Assembly: GCF_003014485.1 (NCBI RefSeq)
Contig: NZ_PYGA01000018.1
Coordinates: 62,001 to 126,000, forward strand
Origin: Murinocardiopsis flavida
GTDB lineage: Bacteria; Actinomycetota; Actinomycetes; Streptosporangiales; Streptosporangiaceae
Direction of reading: 5' to 3'
Length of the DNA stretch: 64,000 nucleotides
Part shown: piece after piece, positions 50,399 to 58,477 of the stretch
Layout of the letters: every line of letters begins with the position of its first letter
Numbering within the stretch: position 1 is the stretch's first letter
Made by a program: the position numbers and the translations under genes
The notes under the pieces: model-generated
Database searches by the model: none
Told to the model about the DNA's origin: nothing
What the model saw: the letters and a program-made list of their open reading frames with translations, nothing else

Positions 50399-51075
50399 GA
50401 CCGGACCTTCAATCCCGGGTCCGCGCGGGTCTCCTGCGGCCTGGTGTTCTCCGGCCGGTCGAGGACGGGCGGCGAGAGCACGCCGAGCGCCGTCCGCAGG
50501 CCGAGCTGGAACCGCGTGGCGGAACCGGTGGCGGTCATCAGCGCCCTGATCTCCCGGCGGACGGTCCGTTCGGTCACGTGCAGTTGACCGGCGATTGCGG
50601 TGTCGGTGAGCCCTCTGGCCAGGTAGATGAGCACCGCGGAACGGCGTTCCGTTGACTTCAGCACGGGCGGCCCGTTCTGGTGGGCGCCGCACCAGAGCAG
50701 TTCGAAGACGCCCTTCGCCGCCTGGACGCCGTTCTTGTCGGCGGTGATCCAGGAGGCGTGGGTCGTGTTCCACGATGAAGGCGACACGAGCGCCAGCCGG
50801 CGGTCGGCGACGGCCAGCCAGATGGGCGAAGTGGACAGTGCACGCACGGCCGGATCGGCGCGGAGGACGCGCGTCCCATTGCGGACGTAGGCGATCCGGT
50901 AGGAGGAGGCCGGCCGACCGCGGCCCGCGAGGTCGTTCCTTTCCATTGCGGTAAGGACCCTCGGGACCCACTCCTGCGGGACTATGGCCGAAAACCCTGA
51001 CTTGCAGGTCGATGCGAGTTTCAGCAGCGACTCTAAGAGGTGGTGGGACTCGATCATTTCGGTACGCTTATGCAT
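50395..51075 (-). CDS. LuxR-type transcriptional regulator at head of PKS operon
   Basis: The 226-residue protein has a C-terminal helix-turn-helix (LKSTERRSAVLIYLARGLTD, then TAIAGQLHVTERTVRREIRAL) of the LuxR/GerE type. The N-terminal ~150 residues (LLKLASTCKSGFSAI and so on) match no sensory domain I recognise. The ATG at 51075 follows AGAGGAAA at 9 bases. Its stop overlaps the hybrid synthase start, so it is first in the PKS transcript and likely a pathway-specific regulator. A well-formed promoter and a shared motif lie upstream. Confidence 0.87.
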   Translation of the reverse strand: MHKRTEMIESHHLLESLLKLASTCKSGFSAIVPQEWVPRVLTAMERNDLAGRGRPASSYRIAYVRNGTRVLRADPAVRALSTSPIWLAVADRRLALVSPSSWNTTHASWITADKNGVQAAKGVFELLWCGAHQNGPPVLKSTERRSAVLIYLARGLTDTAIAGQLHVTERTVRREIRALMTATGSATRFQLGLRTALGVLSPPVLDRPENTRPQETRADPGLKVRS

Positions 51076-51157
51076 GCGACGAATTTCCTCTGGAGACTGG
51101 TCCGCTTCAGGGGTGCCGCGACATTTAACAACTCCATTGCATAGTCTTTGAAAATCA

Positions 51158-51186
51158 AACATAACAGGACTTGCTAGGACGTGCAA
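51158..51186 (-). promoter_or_regulatory. Promoter for luxR-PKS operon
   Basis: On the minus strand, TTGCAC (51181-51186) and TATGTT (51158-51163) are separated by exactly 17 bases. Transcription would start near 51151, giving a leader of about 75 bases before the regulator's ATG at 51075. Confidence 0.6.
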
Positions 51187-51223
51187 GTAAATCAATGCGG
51201 GCTATTTCGAAAATCGCTCACCC

Positions 51224-51248
51224 TGGCCGGAACAGGTCATGTCGAGTT
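51224..51248. promoter_or_regulatory. Shared 21-bp motif, copy A
   Basis: The 21 bases from 51224 match those from 54993 at 17 positions, including the invariant decamer GGTCATGTCG and CCGG four bases before it. Copy A lies 149 bases upstream of the LuxR-type regulator start and about 38 bases beyond its -35 element. It is a candidate activator site. Confidence 0.5.
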
Positions 51249-51447
51249 ACGCATAATCCGTGTCCTGGCTAATGACGGCTCTGATCTGATTCGGATCTTC
51301 GTGTCTGTTGCGACGTTCCGGAAAGGTCATGCCGACCGCGCCTCCGGCCGGGATGACCAGGCAGAAGGCGGGACCGTGCCGGTGATGACGGGTGAGAATG
51401 CCTCGGTGATCAGGTGCAGGGAGATCGGGGCGCAATCGGGTGTGCCA

Positions 51448-52074
51448 TTAATCCAGCTGTTGGGCGAGGATGGCGGCCTGTACACGGCTGCGCAGGCCGA
51501 GCTTGGTGAGGATCCGGCTGACATGGGTCTTGGCCGTGGCCTCTGCTATTTCCAGATTCACAGATATCTCCTGGTTGGAAAGCCCATGCCCAATGCAGGA
51601 CAGGACTTCGATCTCGCGATCGGTAAGGGAGTCCAGCCGCGGTTCCGACGCGGATTTTTCGCCGGGCCCGGCGAAGGACGCGATCAGCCGCCGGGTGACG
51701 GCAGGGGAGATGAGCCCGTCGCCGCTGGCGATTAGGCGTATGGCATGGAGCAGAGTGTCTCCGTCGGCGCTTTTCAACAGGAATCCAGCGGCGCCGGCGC
51801 GCAGTGCGCCGAATACATATTCGTCCATGTCGAAGGTCGTCAGGATCAAGACGTCGGTGGAGCCCTGCAACTCCCGTGTTGCCGTGATCCCGTCCTTGTG
51901 CGGCATGCGGACGTCCATGACCAGGACATCGGGTTTCAAGGTGCGGGCCAGTTCGACCGCTCTCTCGCCGTCGCCGGCTTCGCCGATCACCGTGATGTCC
52001 GCCGCGCCACCGAGGATCAGTACCAAGCCTGTGCGCACGGCATCCTGGTCATCGGCGACGAGGACCCTGATCAT
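51448..52074 (-). CDS. NarL-family response regulator of a two-component pair
   Basis: The 208-residue protein has a receiver domain (VADDQDAVRTGLVL, Asp in VLVMDVRMPHKDG, Lys in FLLKSAD) and a GerE DNA-binding domain (LTDREIEVLSCIGHGLSNQE and AKTHVSRILTKLGLRS). Its ATG overlaps the sensor kinase stop as ATGA. The receiver resembles that of the orphan regulator at 39532. It probably binds promoters in the cluster; the motif copies at 51224, 51317 and 54993 are candidates. Confidence 0.94.
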   Translation of the reverse strand: MIRVLVADDQDAVRTGLVLILGGAADITVIGEAGDGERAVELARTLKPDVLVMDVRMPHKDGITATRELQGSTDVLILTTFDMDEYVFGALRAGAAGFLLKSADGDTLLHAIRLIASGDGLISPAVTRRLIASFAGPGEKSASEPRLDSLTDREIEVLSCIGHGLSNQEISVNLEIAEATAKTHVSRILTKLGLRSRVQAAILAQQLD

Positions 52075-53282
52075 CCGTCCGCCACCGTCCTGGTCGAGGT
52101 GGGAAGCACCACGTGAATGCGCCACCCGTGCCCACTGGATCCGGCGGTGAGCCTCCCACCGAGGAGAGCCGCCCGTTCCCGCATTCCCGTCAGCCCGGCG
52201 CCGCATCCGGGAAGCTCGGGGGTAGCGGAGCCGTTCAGTTCGTTGTCGATGGTCAGATCGATCTCTCCCTCCCTGTAGCGGAGCTGTACGCCGATGGGGC
52301 CGTCTCCGCCGTGTTTGAGAGCGTTCGTCACGGACTCCTGTGTGATCCGGTAGGCGGCCAGCTCCACGGTGGCGGGCAGCGGGCGCGGCTCCCCGATCGT
52401 CTCGAGGTGCGCCTGCTCGCCCGCCTGCTCGATCAGCCGCCCCAGCTCGGATATGCGCGTCGATGTGGACGGCAGCCCCTCGCCTGCGGTGTCGTCGCGG
52501 AGCAGGTCGATGAAGGCGCCCATCTCGGTGAGTCCCTGGACGCCGTTCTCCCGAATCGTGGTCAGCAGCCGTCGTACCGTCTCGGCGTCCAGGTCGGGTC
52601 GCGCCAGCACTGCCGTGGACTGCAACACCACGATGCCGAGGTGGTTCGCGATGACGTCGTGCAGTTCGCGTGCCATCCGGGTGCGCTCGGCGTTCACGGC
52701 CTCCCGCCGGTCCAGCTCGGCGAGGCGCACCACCTGGTCGGCGTGCAGGCGTTCCGTCTCCGCCCGGTCGCGGTGCTGCTTGACGACGGTCGCCGTTGCA
52801 ACCGGGGTCACGAGCACCATGGCGATGACGACCATCAGGACGATGCTCGCGCTCAACTGCTGCCCCGTGGCGAAGACCGCCACCCCCAGCGCGATGGTCA
52901 AGGTCGCCGAGAGCGCGGGCAGGATCCGGGAGAGCTTTCGCGGGCCGTAGATGCAGGCGGCGTAGAGGTTGTCCGTGTAGATGAGGATCGTTCCGAGCGC
53001 TGCTCCCATGACGACGTCGGCGACGAACCCGATCGTGCCGATGACCAGGCCCGCAACGGGAGCCCGGCGCCTCAGCGCGACCGCGGCACAGACCGCGGCG
53101 AGCGTGCCGATCAGCGCCGGTGCGGGGTAGCCGTACTCGGTGACGGACCATGCGGTGCCGGAGTCGCGTGCCGAGTAGGCGCCGGAATGGAGCAGGACGA
53201 CCCCGCCCACGAAGAGGAGTGCGGCCACGCCCGCGTCTTTTTGGCCGCCGCCGATCCGGCCGTGCAGAACACGCATCCTCAT
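52071..53282 (-). CDS. Membrane sensor histidine kinase (HisKA_3)
   Basis: The 403-residue protein has about six hydrophobic segments in its first ~160 residues and then a cytoplasmic kinase: the HisKA_3 helix ERTRMARELHDVIANHLGIV with the phosphorylated His, and a HATPase domain with ITQESVTNALKHG, a G1 box LPGCGAGLTGMRERAALLGG, and GHGWRIHVVLP. It is coupled to the response regulator by an ATGA overlap. The sensing domain has no recognised ligand pocket. The start at 53282 could instead be 53276. Confidence 0.93.
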   Translation of the reverse strand: MRMRVLHGRIGGGQKDAGVAALLFVGGVVLLHSGAYSARDSGTAWSVTEYGYPAPALIGTLAAVCAAVALRRRAPVAGLVIGTIGFVADVVMGAALGTILIYTDNLYAACIYGPRKLSRILPALSATLTIALGVAVFATGQQLSASIVLMVVIAMVLVTPVATATVVKQHRDRAETERLHADQVVRLAELDRREAVNAERTRMARELHDVIANHLGIVVLQSTAVLARPDLDAETVRRLLTTIRENGVQGLTEMGAFIDLLRDDTAGEGLPSTSTRISELGRLIEQAGEQAHLETIGEPRPLPATVELAAYRITQESVTNALKHGGDGPIGVQLRYREGEIDLTIDNELNGSATPELPGCGAGLTGMRERAALLGGRLTAGSSGHGWRIHVVLPTSTRTVADG

Positions 53283-53330
53283 GGGTTCATTCCATCATCT
53301 TCCGATGCGCACCGCTCTCCTCCTCGGAAA

Positions 53331-53367
53331 GGACTCTGATGTACACAATTCGATGTACGCGGGAGTC
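53331..53367. promoter_or_regulatory. Nested inverted repeat upstream of kinase gene
   Basis: GGACTC (53331-53336) pairs with GAGTCC (53362-53367), and inside it GTACA (53341-53345) pairs with TGTAC (53354-53358) around 8 bases. It lies between the aldehyde dehydrogenase stop and the kinase start, so it may end the first transcript or regulate the second. Confidence 0.45.
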
Positions 53368-53386
53368 CGGCCCCCTTTTCCCGGAG

Positions 53387-54835
53387 CTACCTGAGACGCG
53401 TCATCACGTGTTTGACGTGTGTGTATTCCTCCAGCGAGAAAACGGAAAGATCCTTTCCGTTTCCGGAGCCCTTGAAACCACCATGGGGCATCTCCGCGGC
53501 GAAGACGACGTGCGTGTTGATCCACACGCAGCCGCAATGCAGATCGCGTGCGAACTCCAGGGCCCTGGTGTGATCGTTCGTCCAGACGCTGCACGCGAGT
53601 CCCTGGGAGACTCCGTTGGCCAAGGCGAGCGCCTCCGCTGAAGTCCGGAAGGGCTGCACGGTGATGATCGGGCCGAACACCTCTTCCTGGACAATGGCGT
53701 CTTCTTGGCGAACCCCGATCACCACGGTCGGGGCGAAGAAATAACCGGTGTCCCCGAACCGGCGCCCTCCGGTAAGGATCTTGGCGTGGGGTCCGAGGCC
53801 GGCGATGAGGCCCCGCACGTGATCCAATTGGTCGGCGTTGTTCAGCGGCCCGAAGGCGGAATCGGGATCACCGGGTGGGCCGGGTCGGTAGGATTCCGCC
53901 CGGCGCACGAGTTCGGCGACGACGTCGTCGTGGATCCCTTCGTGCACGAGGACGCGGCTCGCGGCCACGCAGTCCTGTCCCGCGTTGAGCAAGGCGGCCG
54001 CCGCGATGCGCGCAGCGGTGTCGGGCACGTCGACGTCGTCGAAGACGACCGCGGCGGCGTTGCCGCCGAGTTCGAGGTGGAGGCGCTTCAGCGCGGCGCC
54101 CGAAGTCGCCGCGACCTCCCGGCCGGCGCGGGTGCTGCCGGTCAGGGCGACCAGGTCCGCCGCAGGGTGGCGGGCCAGCAGGCGGCCCGTCTCCCGATCG
54201 CCGCACACCACGTTGAGCACGCCCGGAGGCAGGAGCTCCGCTGCGATCTCGCCCAGTCGCAACGCGCTGCGCGGTGTGGTCTCGGCGGGCTTGAGGACGA
54301 CCGTGTTGCCCGCGGCCAATGCGGGGGCGATCTTCCAGACGGCCATCATCAGCGGGAAGTTCCACGGGGTGATCTGGACGCACACACCCACGGGTTCGCG
54401 CCGGACGACCGAGGTGTGCGATGCCACGTACTCTCCTGCGGCGGGCCCGCTCATCGCCCGGGCCGTCCCGGCGAGGAAGCGGAGCTGGTCTGCCGCCGGG
54501 ACGATCTCCTCCTCGATCAGCGCCGCCACGGGTTTCCCGGTGTCCGCGGAGTCCAGGGCGGCCAGCTCGCCGGCGTGGGCCACGATGGCGTCGGCCAGTG
54601 CGTGCAGCAGCGCCGAGCGTTCCGACGCGGGGGACGAGCCCCAGCCGCCGAACGCCGCGGCCGCAGCGCGCATCGCGGCGTCGACGTCCTCTCCCCGGGA
54701 AAGGGGCGAACGGAACGCGGGCCGCTCGGTGCACGGGTCGACAATGGCGGACCATTGTCCCGACCGGGGTGCCACGGAAGCGCCTTCGATGAAGTTGCCG
54801 AGTCTCGGCGGCAACCGGTCGGGCGAGGTCGCCAT
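53387..54835 (-). CDS. NAD(P)-dependent aldehyde dehydrogenase (aminobutyraldehyde type)
   Basis: The 482-residue protein has the family's catalytic residues: Cys289 in NAGQDCVAAS and Glu255 in LHLELGGN, plus ITPWNFPLMMAVWKIAPALA and FGPIITVQPF. It resembles gamma-aminobutyraldehyde/betaine-aldehyde dehydrogenases, which oxidise amino-aldehydes to acids. It heads the minus strand, divergent from the acyl-carrier-protein operon, so it is probably part of the pathway, for example making an amino acid precursor. The ribosome site before the ATG is weak. Confidence 0.92.
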   Translation of the reverse strand: MATSPDRLPPRLGNFIEGASVAPRSGQWSAIVDPCTERPAFRSPLSRGEDVDAAMRAAAAAFGGWGSSPASERSALLHALADAIVAHAGELAALDSADTGKPVAALIEEEIVPAADQLRFLAGTARAMSGPAAGEYVASHTSVVRREPVGVCVQITPWNFPLMMAVWKIAPALAAGNTVVLKPAETTPRSALRLGEIAAELLPPGVLNVVCGDRETGRLLARHPAADLVALTGSTRAGREVAATSGAALKRLHLELGGNAAAVVFDDVDVPDTAARIAAAALLNAGQDCVAASRVLVHEGIHDDVVAELVRRAESYRPGPPGDPDSAFGPLNNADQLDHVRGLIAGLGPHAKILTGGRRFGDTGYFFAPTVVIGVRQEDAIVQEEVFGPIITVQPFRTSAEALALANGVSQGLACSVWTNDHTRALEFARDLHCGCVWINTHVVFAAEMPHGGFKGSGNGKDLSVFSLEEYTHVKHVMTRLR

Positions 54836-54992
54836 TCTGATGATCCACCCCTTCGGTCCGGACGGCGGATCCGCCTCATGCCCGCACCGGAGCGCGGGCG
54901 TATTCCGAAGAGGCGGATGCCGATGATCTCCAGGTCTATCCAGGTCAATCGGAGCGACACTAGCTTCACATTAATGCCTCGTCCATAGACCA

Positions 54993-55016
54993 TGTCCGGT
55001 AGCGGTCATGTCGGTT
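54993..55016. promoter_or_regulatory. Shared 21-bp motif, copy B
   Basis: TGTCCGGTAGC followed by GGTCATGTCG matches copy A at 51224 in 17 of 21 bases. It is 158 bases upstream of the aldehyde dehydrogenase and just before the candidate -35 of the acyl-carrier-protein operon, the right place for an activator. Confidence 0.5.
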
Positions 55017-55041
55017 GACCCGATTTCAAGCCTCCTATAAC
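55015..55041 (+). promoter_or_regulatory. Candidate promoter for the ACP operon
   Basis: TTGACC (55015-55020) and TATAAC (55036-55041) have good consensus matches but only a 15-base spacer. It would give a leader of about 170 bases to the ACP start at 55219. Confidence 0.45.
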
Positions 55042-55052
55042 TTCCGATATGT

Positions 55053-55066
55053 CCGATCATGATCGG
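55053..55066. promoter_or_regulatory. Perfect 14-bp palindrome
   Basis: CCGATCATGATCGG is fully self-complementary. It lies just downstream of the candidate -10, where a bound repressor would block transcription of the ACP operon. It is not seen elsewhere in the cluster's intergenic regions. Confidence 0.4.
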
Positions 55067-55218
55067 GGGCGTGTCCTCTGTTCGTGGAATGGCCCTCGGG
55101 GTTTACCCATCCGAATGTGTTCCGGGTGGGCGCTGAGAAGAAGCAGACAATTCCTCGGCGCGCCACTTGATGCAGTCGACGACGCGACGGCGCCCCTCAG
55201 TCCCGGAAGGCGGTAACA

Positions 55219-55479
55219 ATGGTCGACGAGGTGCGCAACCTGTTCATCGAGGTCTACAAACTGGACGCAGAGTGCGACCAGATCGCGACGGACGAGCCAT
55301 TGTTCGGGCTCAGTTCCCGTTTCGGCCTCGACTCCATGGACACACTGCGTTTTATCGCGGTACTGCACGAGCGCTACGGCCTAGATATCGGATCGACGAA
55401 TACCGATTCATTCCGCACCCTCGACAAGATATGCGAAACCCTGGAGGCGGACCGTAAATCGGCCAACGAGGGCGGTTGA
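55219..55479 (+). CDS. Free-standing acyl carrier protein
   Basis: The 86-residue protein has the four-helix ACP shape and the phosphopantetheine site FGLDSMDTL with Ser39. GGAAGGCGG lies a few bases before the ATG. It starts the plus-strand operon and is followed 16 bases later by the oxygenase. It could carry a substrate for the oxygenase, the PLP enzyme or the reductase, or act as the partner of the free acyltransferases. It is more divergent than a fatty-acid ACP, which fits a pathway-specific role. Confidence 0.92.
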   Translation: MVDEVRNLFIEVYKLDAECDQIATDEPLFGLSSRFGLDSMDTLRFIAVLHERYGLDIGSTNTDSFRTLDKICETLEADRKSANEGG

Positions 55480-55495
55480 GGGAGATGGGATTGAC

Positions 55496-56491
55496 ATGCA
55501 ACGCAGCGCCGATCGAGTAATCGCCGGCCCAGGGCTCGCCGAACGGTTGGCGCGGGAGGCGTACCGGCTGGCCCGGTCGGGAGTCAGACCGGAAGACCCG
55601 CCGAACCTGCGGACCACGGGGGCAGCGGCGGACCTGGCCGCCGATCTCGCGGCGGTCATGGCACCCCCGGAGCGGCACCGCGGATACCGGCTCGTCTCCG
55701 GCCTGCTGGACGGCTTCGGTGACCCCGGCTCCACCCCCGAACACTGGAAGGACGACCAGAACGCCGACGCCGCGGCGATCGACATGGCGATCATGCTGGC
55801 CGCCTCGGCAATGGGGGACGTGTTCGGCTGGGCCGAACAGCAAGACGGCCGGCTCGTCCACAACATCCTGCCCATCCGCGGCCAGGAGACGCTCCAGGTG
55901 GGTGCCGGCAGTGTCGAGCCCTTGGCCCGGCACACCGAGGACGCCTTCCACCCGGGCCGCCCGCACATCCTGATGCTCGTCTGCATGCGCAATCCGGAGA
56001 GCGTCGGGACATCGGTGGCCAGCGTGCGCCGGACGGGGTTGACCGACGCCGAGTACGCCCAGCTCGAACGCCCGTTGGTCGCCATCACTCCGGACGACTC
56101 CTACGGCGCTCCGAACACCGCGCACCGCTGGCTGGACCGGGAGGCGCGGGGGGTCGCCACCGTGTGGTGGGCGGACGACGGTCCCTGCCTGCGCTACGAC
56201 CCGGTCTACAGCCGAGTGCTCACCGACGACCCCGCCTTCCTCGACGCCTACGCGGCCCTGGGGACGCGGCTGGTGGAGTGCGAGGCGGAGCTGCCTCTCA
56301 CACCGGGCGACATCGTCCTGGTCGACAACGATGTGGCGGTGCACAGCCGCAGGTCGTTCCGGCCCAGCTACGACGGAACGGACCGTTGGCTGAAGCGGAC
56401 GATCATCAGGCTCGACCGCCCGCGCCCGGCCGGCGAGGCCGCTGAGGACGGCTTCGGGCAACGCGCCGTCGAGCCCGGGAGAGGGCGATGA
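55496..56491 (+). CDS. VioC-like Fe(II)/2-oxoglutarate oxygenase
   Basis: The 331-residue protein resembles the clavaminate-synthase/VioC group of amino-acid hydroxylases. The iron triad is visible as His146 and Glu148 in ARHTEDAFHPG and His283 in NDVAVHSRRSF, and Arg297 is a candidate 2-oxoglutarate ligand. Known members hydroxylate free Arg, Lys, Asn or related amino acids, usually at C3 or C4. It likely makes a hydroxylated amino acid for the A domain, or acts on a carrier-bound form. The stop overlaps the next start as ATGA. Confidence 0.88.
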   Translation: MQRSADRVIAGPGLAERLAREAYRLARSGVRPEDPPNLRTTGAAADLAADLAAVMAPPERHRGYRLVSGLLDGFGDPGSTPEHWKDDQNADAAAIDMAIMLAASAMGDVFGWAEQQDGRLVHNILPIRGQETLQVGAGSVEPLARHTEDAFHPGRPHILMLVCMRNPESVGTSVASVRRTGLTDAEYAQLERPLVAITPDDSYGAPNTAHRWLDREARGVATVWWADDGPCLRYDPVYSRVLTDDPAFLDAYAALGTRLVECEAELPLTPGDIVLVDNDVAVHSRRSFRPSYDGTDRWLKRTIIRLDRPRPAGEAAEDGFGQRAVEPGRGR

Positions 56492-57708
56492 AGGTCGACG
56501 ACCTGCTGCCGCGACCGTTGGACGACTATCTCGACCGGCCCACCGCCGGTCAGTTCCCCGGACTGCGCCGGGGGACGTCCCGTTTCGACGGACCGGGCGG
56601 CACTCTCGTCCACGCCGCCGTCCGCGACGCCATCGCCGCCTACCTGGACGGGCCCCTGGTCGCCAACGACCACGGGATGTTCCCCGCCAGTCGGCATTCG
56701 GACGAGCTGGTCGCCTGGGCGCGGTCGCGGGTCGGCGCCCTCCTGGGGGCACGCGGTGGCCACGTGCTGTTCGGCCCCAACATGACGACCCTCACGGCCG
56801 CCTTCGTGCGGGCAGCAGGCGCGGCCCTGGGGCCCGGCGACGAGATCGTCCGTACCGAACTCGACCACGAGGCGAACATCAGCCCTTGGCAGGCCATGGC
56901 CGTCGGCAGGGGCGCCGTCGTCCGCACGGCGCGGCTGCGCGGCGGCGTGCTGCCGACCGAGTCCGTGACCGGGATCCTCGGCCCGCGCACCCGCTGGGTG
57001 GCGGTGACGGCGGCGTCGAACGCCGTGGGAGTGATCCCCGATATCGCGAGGATCGCCGCGGCCGCCCACGCGGTCGGGGCCCGGGTCTTCGTCGACGCGG
57101 TGCAGGCGGTCCCGCATCTGGAGATCGACTCCGAGGCATGGTCGGCGGACGCGGTGGTCACCTCCGCCTACAAGTGGTACGGGCCGCACGCGGGCGCGAT
57201 GTGGGTCCGGGACGACACAGCGACGGGGCTGGCACTTCCCGAGCAGGTCCCCTCGGCGGGACTCGACCTCCCCGACCGCCTGGAATCGGGCACCACCGCA
57301 TTCGAGTCGGTACTGGGCACCGGGGTCGCAGCGGAGCTCCTCCTGCGTTGGGACCGTGCGGCGGTCGCCGCACGCGAAGGCCTGCTGTGGGACGAACTGG
57401 TCACCGCCCTGGACCAGGATCCCGACGTGCGGCTGCTGAGCCCCGCGCGCGGCGCGCGGCGCGTCCCCGTGGTGGCGTTCCAGGTGCTCGGCGTGCCCGC
57501 TGAGAAGGTCGCCGCACGCCTCGCCGAGGTCGGCGTGTCCGTCACGCACGGAGGGTTCTACGCCTCTGACGCGATCCGCGCACTCTCGCCCGAGGACTCG
57601 GAGGCGGTCCGCGCGGGCATCGCCTGCTACACCACACGCGAGGACGTCCACGCCCTGATCGACGGAGTAAGGGCGATCACCGGGCAACGGGCGCGGCAAC
57701 GGAGGTGA
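56488..57708 (+). CDS. Class V aminotransferase / cysteine-desulfurase-like PLP enzyme
   Basis: The 406-residue protein has the SufS/CsdA-like fold: ELDHEANISPW, VDAVQAVPH with the PLP-binding Asp203, and SAYKWYGPHAG with the Schiff-base Lys229. In biosynthetic clusters such proteins serve as desulfurases, lyases or aminotransferases. No obvious Cys loop for a desulfurase was found, so amino-group or C-X lyase chemistry is as likely. It overlaps both neighbours by 4 bases and so is expressed with the oxygenase and reductase. Confidence 0.88.
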   Translation: MKVDDLLPRPLDDYLDRPTAGQFPGLRRGTSRFDGPGGTLVHAAVRDAIAAYLDGPLVANDHGMFPASRHSDELVAWARSRVGALLGARGGHVLFGPNMTTLTAAFVRAAGAALGPGDEIVRTELDHEANISPWQAMAVGRGAVVRTARLRGGVLPTESVTGILGPRTRWVAVTAASNAVGVIPDIARIAAAAHAVGARVFVDAVQAVPHLEIDSEAWSADAVVTSAYKWYGPHAGAMWVRDDTATGLALPEQVPSAGLDLPDRLESGTTAFESVLGTGVAAELLLRWDRAAVAAREGLLWDELVTALDQDPDVRLLSPARGARRVPVVAFQVLGVPAEKVAARLAEVGVSVTHGGFYASDAIRALSPEDSEAVRAGIACYTTREDVHALIDGVRAITGQRARQRR

Positions 57709-58466
57709 GCGACATGGGTCAGGCCGACCGCGTCGCAGTGGTCACCGGCGGATCCCGCGGCATCGGGCGCGCGATCTGCGAGCGGCTCGCCGAGGACGGG
57801 GCGCGTGTCGTCGTGGGCTTCCGCGCCGACGAGGAGGGCGCTGAGGCCACGGTCAAGCGGATCGCCGACGCCGGCGGGCCGGCCGCGGCCGCGTGCCGTT
57901 TCGACGTCGCCGACTACGACGCCGTATCCGACGCCTTGGGCGGGATCGCGCGTACCCACCGGGGAATCGACGTGCTGGTGAACAACGCCGCGGTCGGCGA
58001 CGCGAGCGCCGTCGTACCGATGAACCCCGTGTCGGACTGGACCGGCCCCGTCCACACGAACCTCTTCGGCACCCTGCACTGCGTCAAAGCCGTATCACTG
58101 CACATGCTCGTCCGCGGACGGGGCGCGATCGTCAACATCGCCTCCATCGCGGGAGTCACCGGCATCGCCGGGTTGAGCTCCTACTGCGCGAGCAAGGCGG
58201 GGGTCATCGGCATGACCAAGGCGCTCAGCCGCGAGTTCGCGCCGCACGGTGTCCGGATCAACGCGGTCGCGCCCGGGTACACCGCCGAAACCGGCATGGT
58301 CGACCGGATCGAAGCGCACCAGCTCCGCGCCATCACCGACCGGATCGCGATGGAGCGACTGGCCGATCCGCGCGAGATCGCCAATGCCGTCGCCTTCCTC
58401 GCGTCCGATGAGGCCGGCTACATCACCGGCCACACCCTCGTCGTCGACGGCGGGCTCACCGCCTGA
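57705..58466 (+). CDS. FabG-like short-chain dehydrogenase/reductase
   Basis: The 253-residue protein has TGGSRGIGRAICE (NAD(P) binding), NNAAVGD, Ser147, and the YCASK catalytic pair Tyr160/Lys164. Its close likeness to 3-oxoacyl-ACP reductase suggests it reduces a beta-keto group on the free ACP or the PKS. A GTG start overlaps the preceding stop as GTGA. NADP preference is plausible but not decided by sequence. Confidence 0.93.
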   Translation: MSDMGQADRVAVVTGGSRGIGRAICERLAEDGARVVVGFRADEEGAEATVKRIADAGGPAAAACRFDVADYDAVSDALGGIARTHRGIDVLVNNAAVGDASAVVPMNPVSDWTGPVHTNLFGTLHCVKAVSLHMLVRGRGAIVNIASIAGVTGIAGLSSYCASKAGVIGMTKALSREFAPHGVRINAVAPGYTAETGMVDRIEAHQLRAITDRIAMERLADPREIANAVAFLASDEAGYITGHTLVVDGGLTA

Positions 58467-58477
58467 TCGGAAAGCGC

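Larger units (their letters stand above)
51076..51447. other. 372-bp regulatory region upstream of the PKS operon
   Basis: This stretch is AT-richer than its surroundings and holds no supported gene. It contains the promoter at 51158-51186, the shared motif at 51224-51248 and a weaker copy at 51317-51335 (CCGG, 3-base gap, GGTCATGCCG). It lies just downstream of the response regulator at 51448. Confidence 0.65.
54836..55218. other. 383-bp divergent regulatory region of the cluster
   Basis: No supported gene lies in this stretch. It contains motif copy B (54993-55016), a plus-strand promoter candidate (55015-55041) and a perfect 14-bp palindrome (55053-55066). It separates the aldehyde dehydrogenase from the acyl-carrier-protein operon. 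Confidence 0.65.

Noticed and set aside
51181-51735. A 184-codon plus-strand open frame upstream of the PKS operon
   Set aside because: It overlaps the response regulator in antisense, starts without a ribosome site, and the first part falls on the promoter and shared motif.
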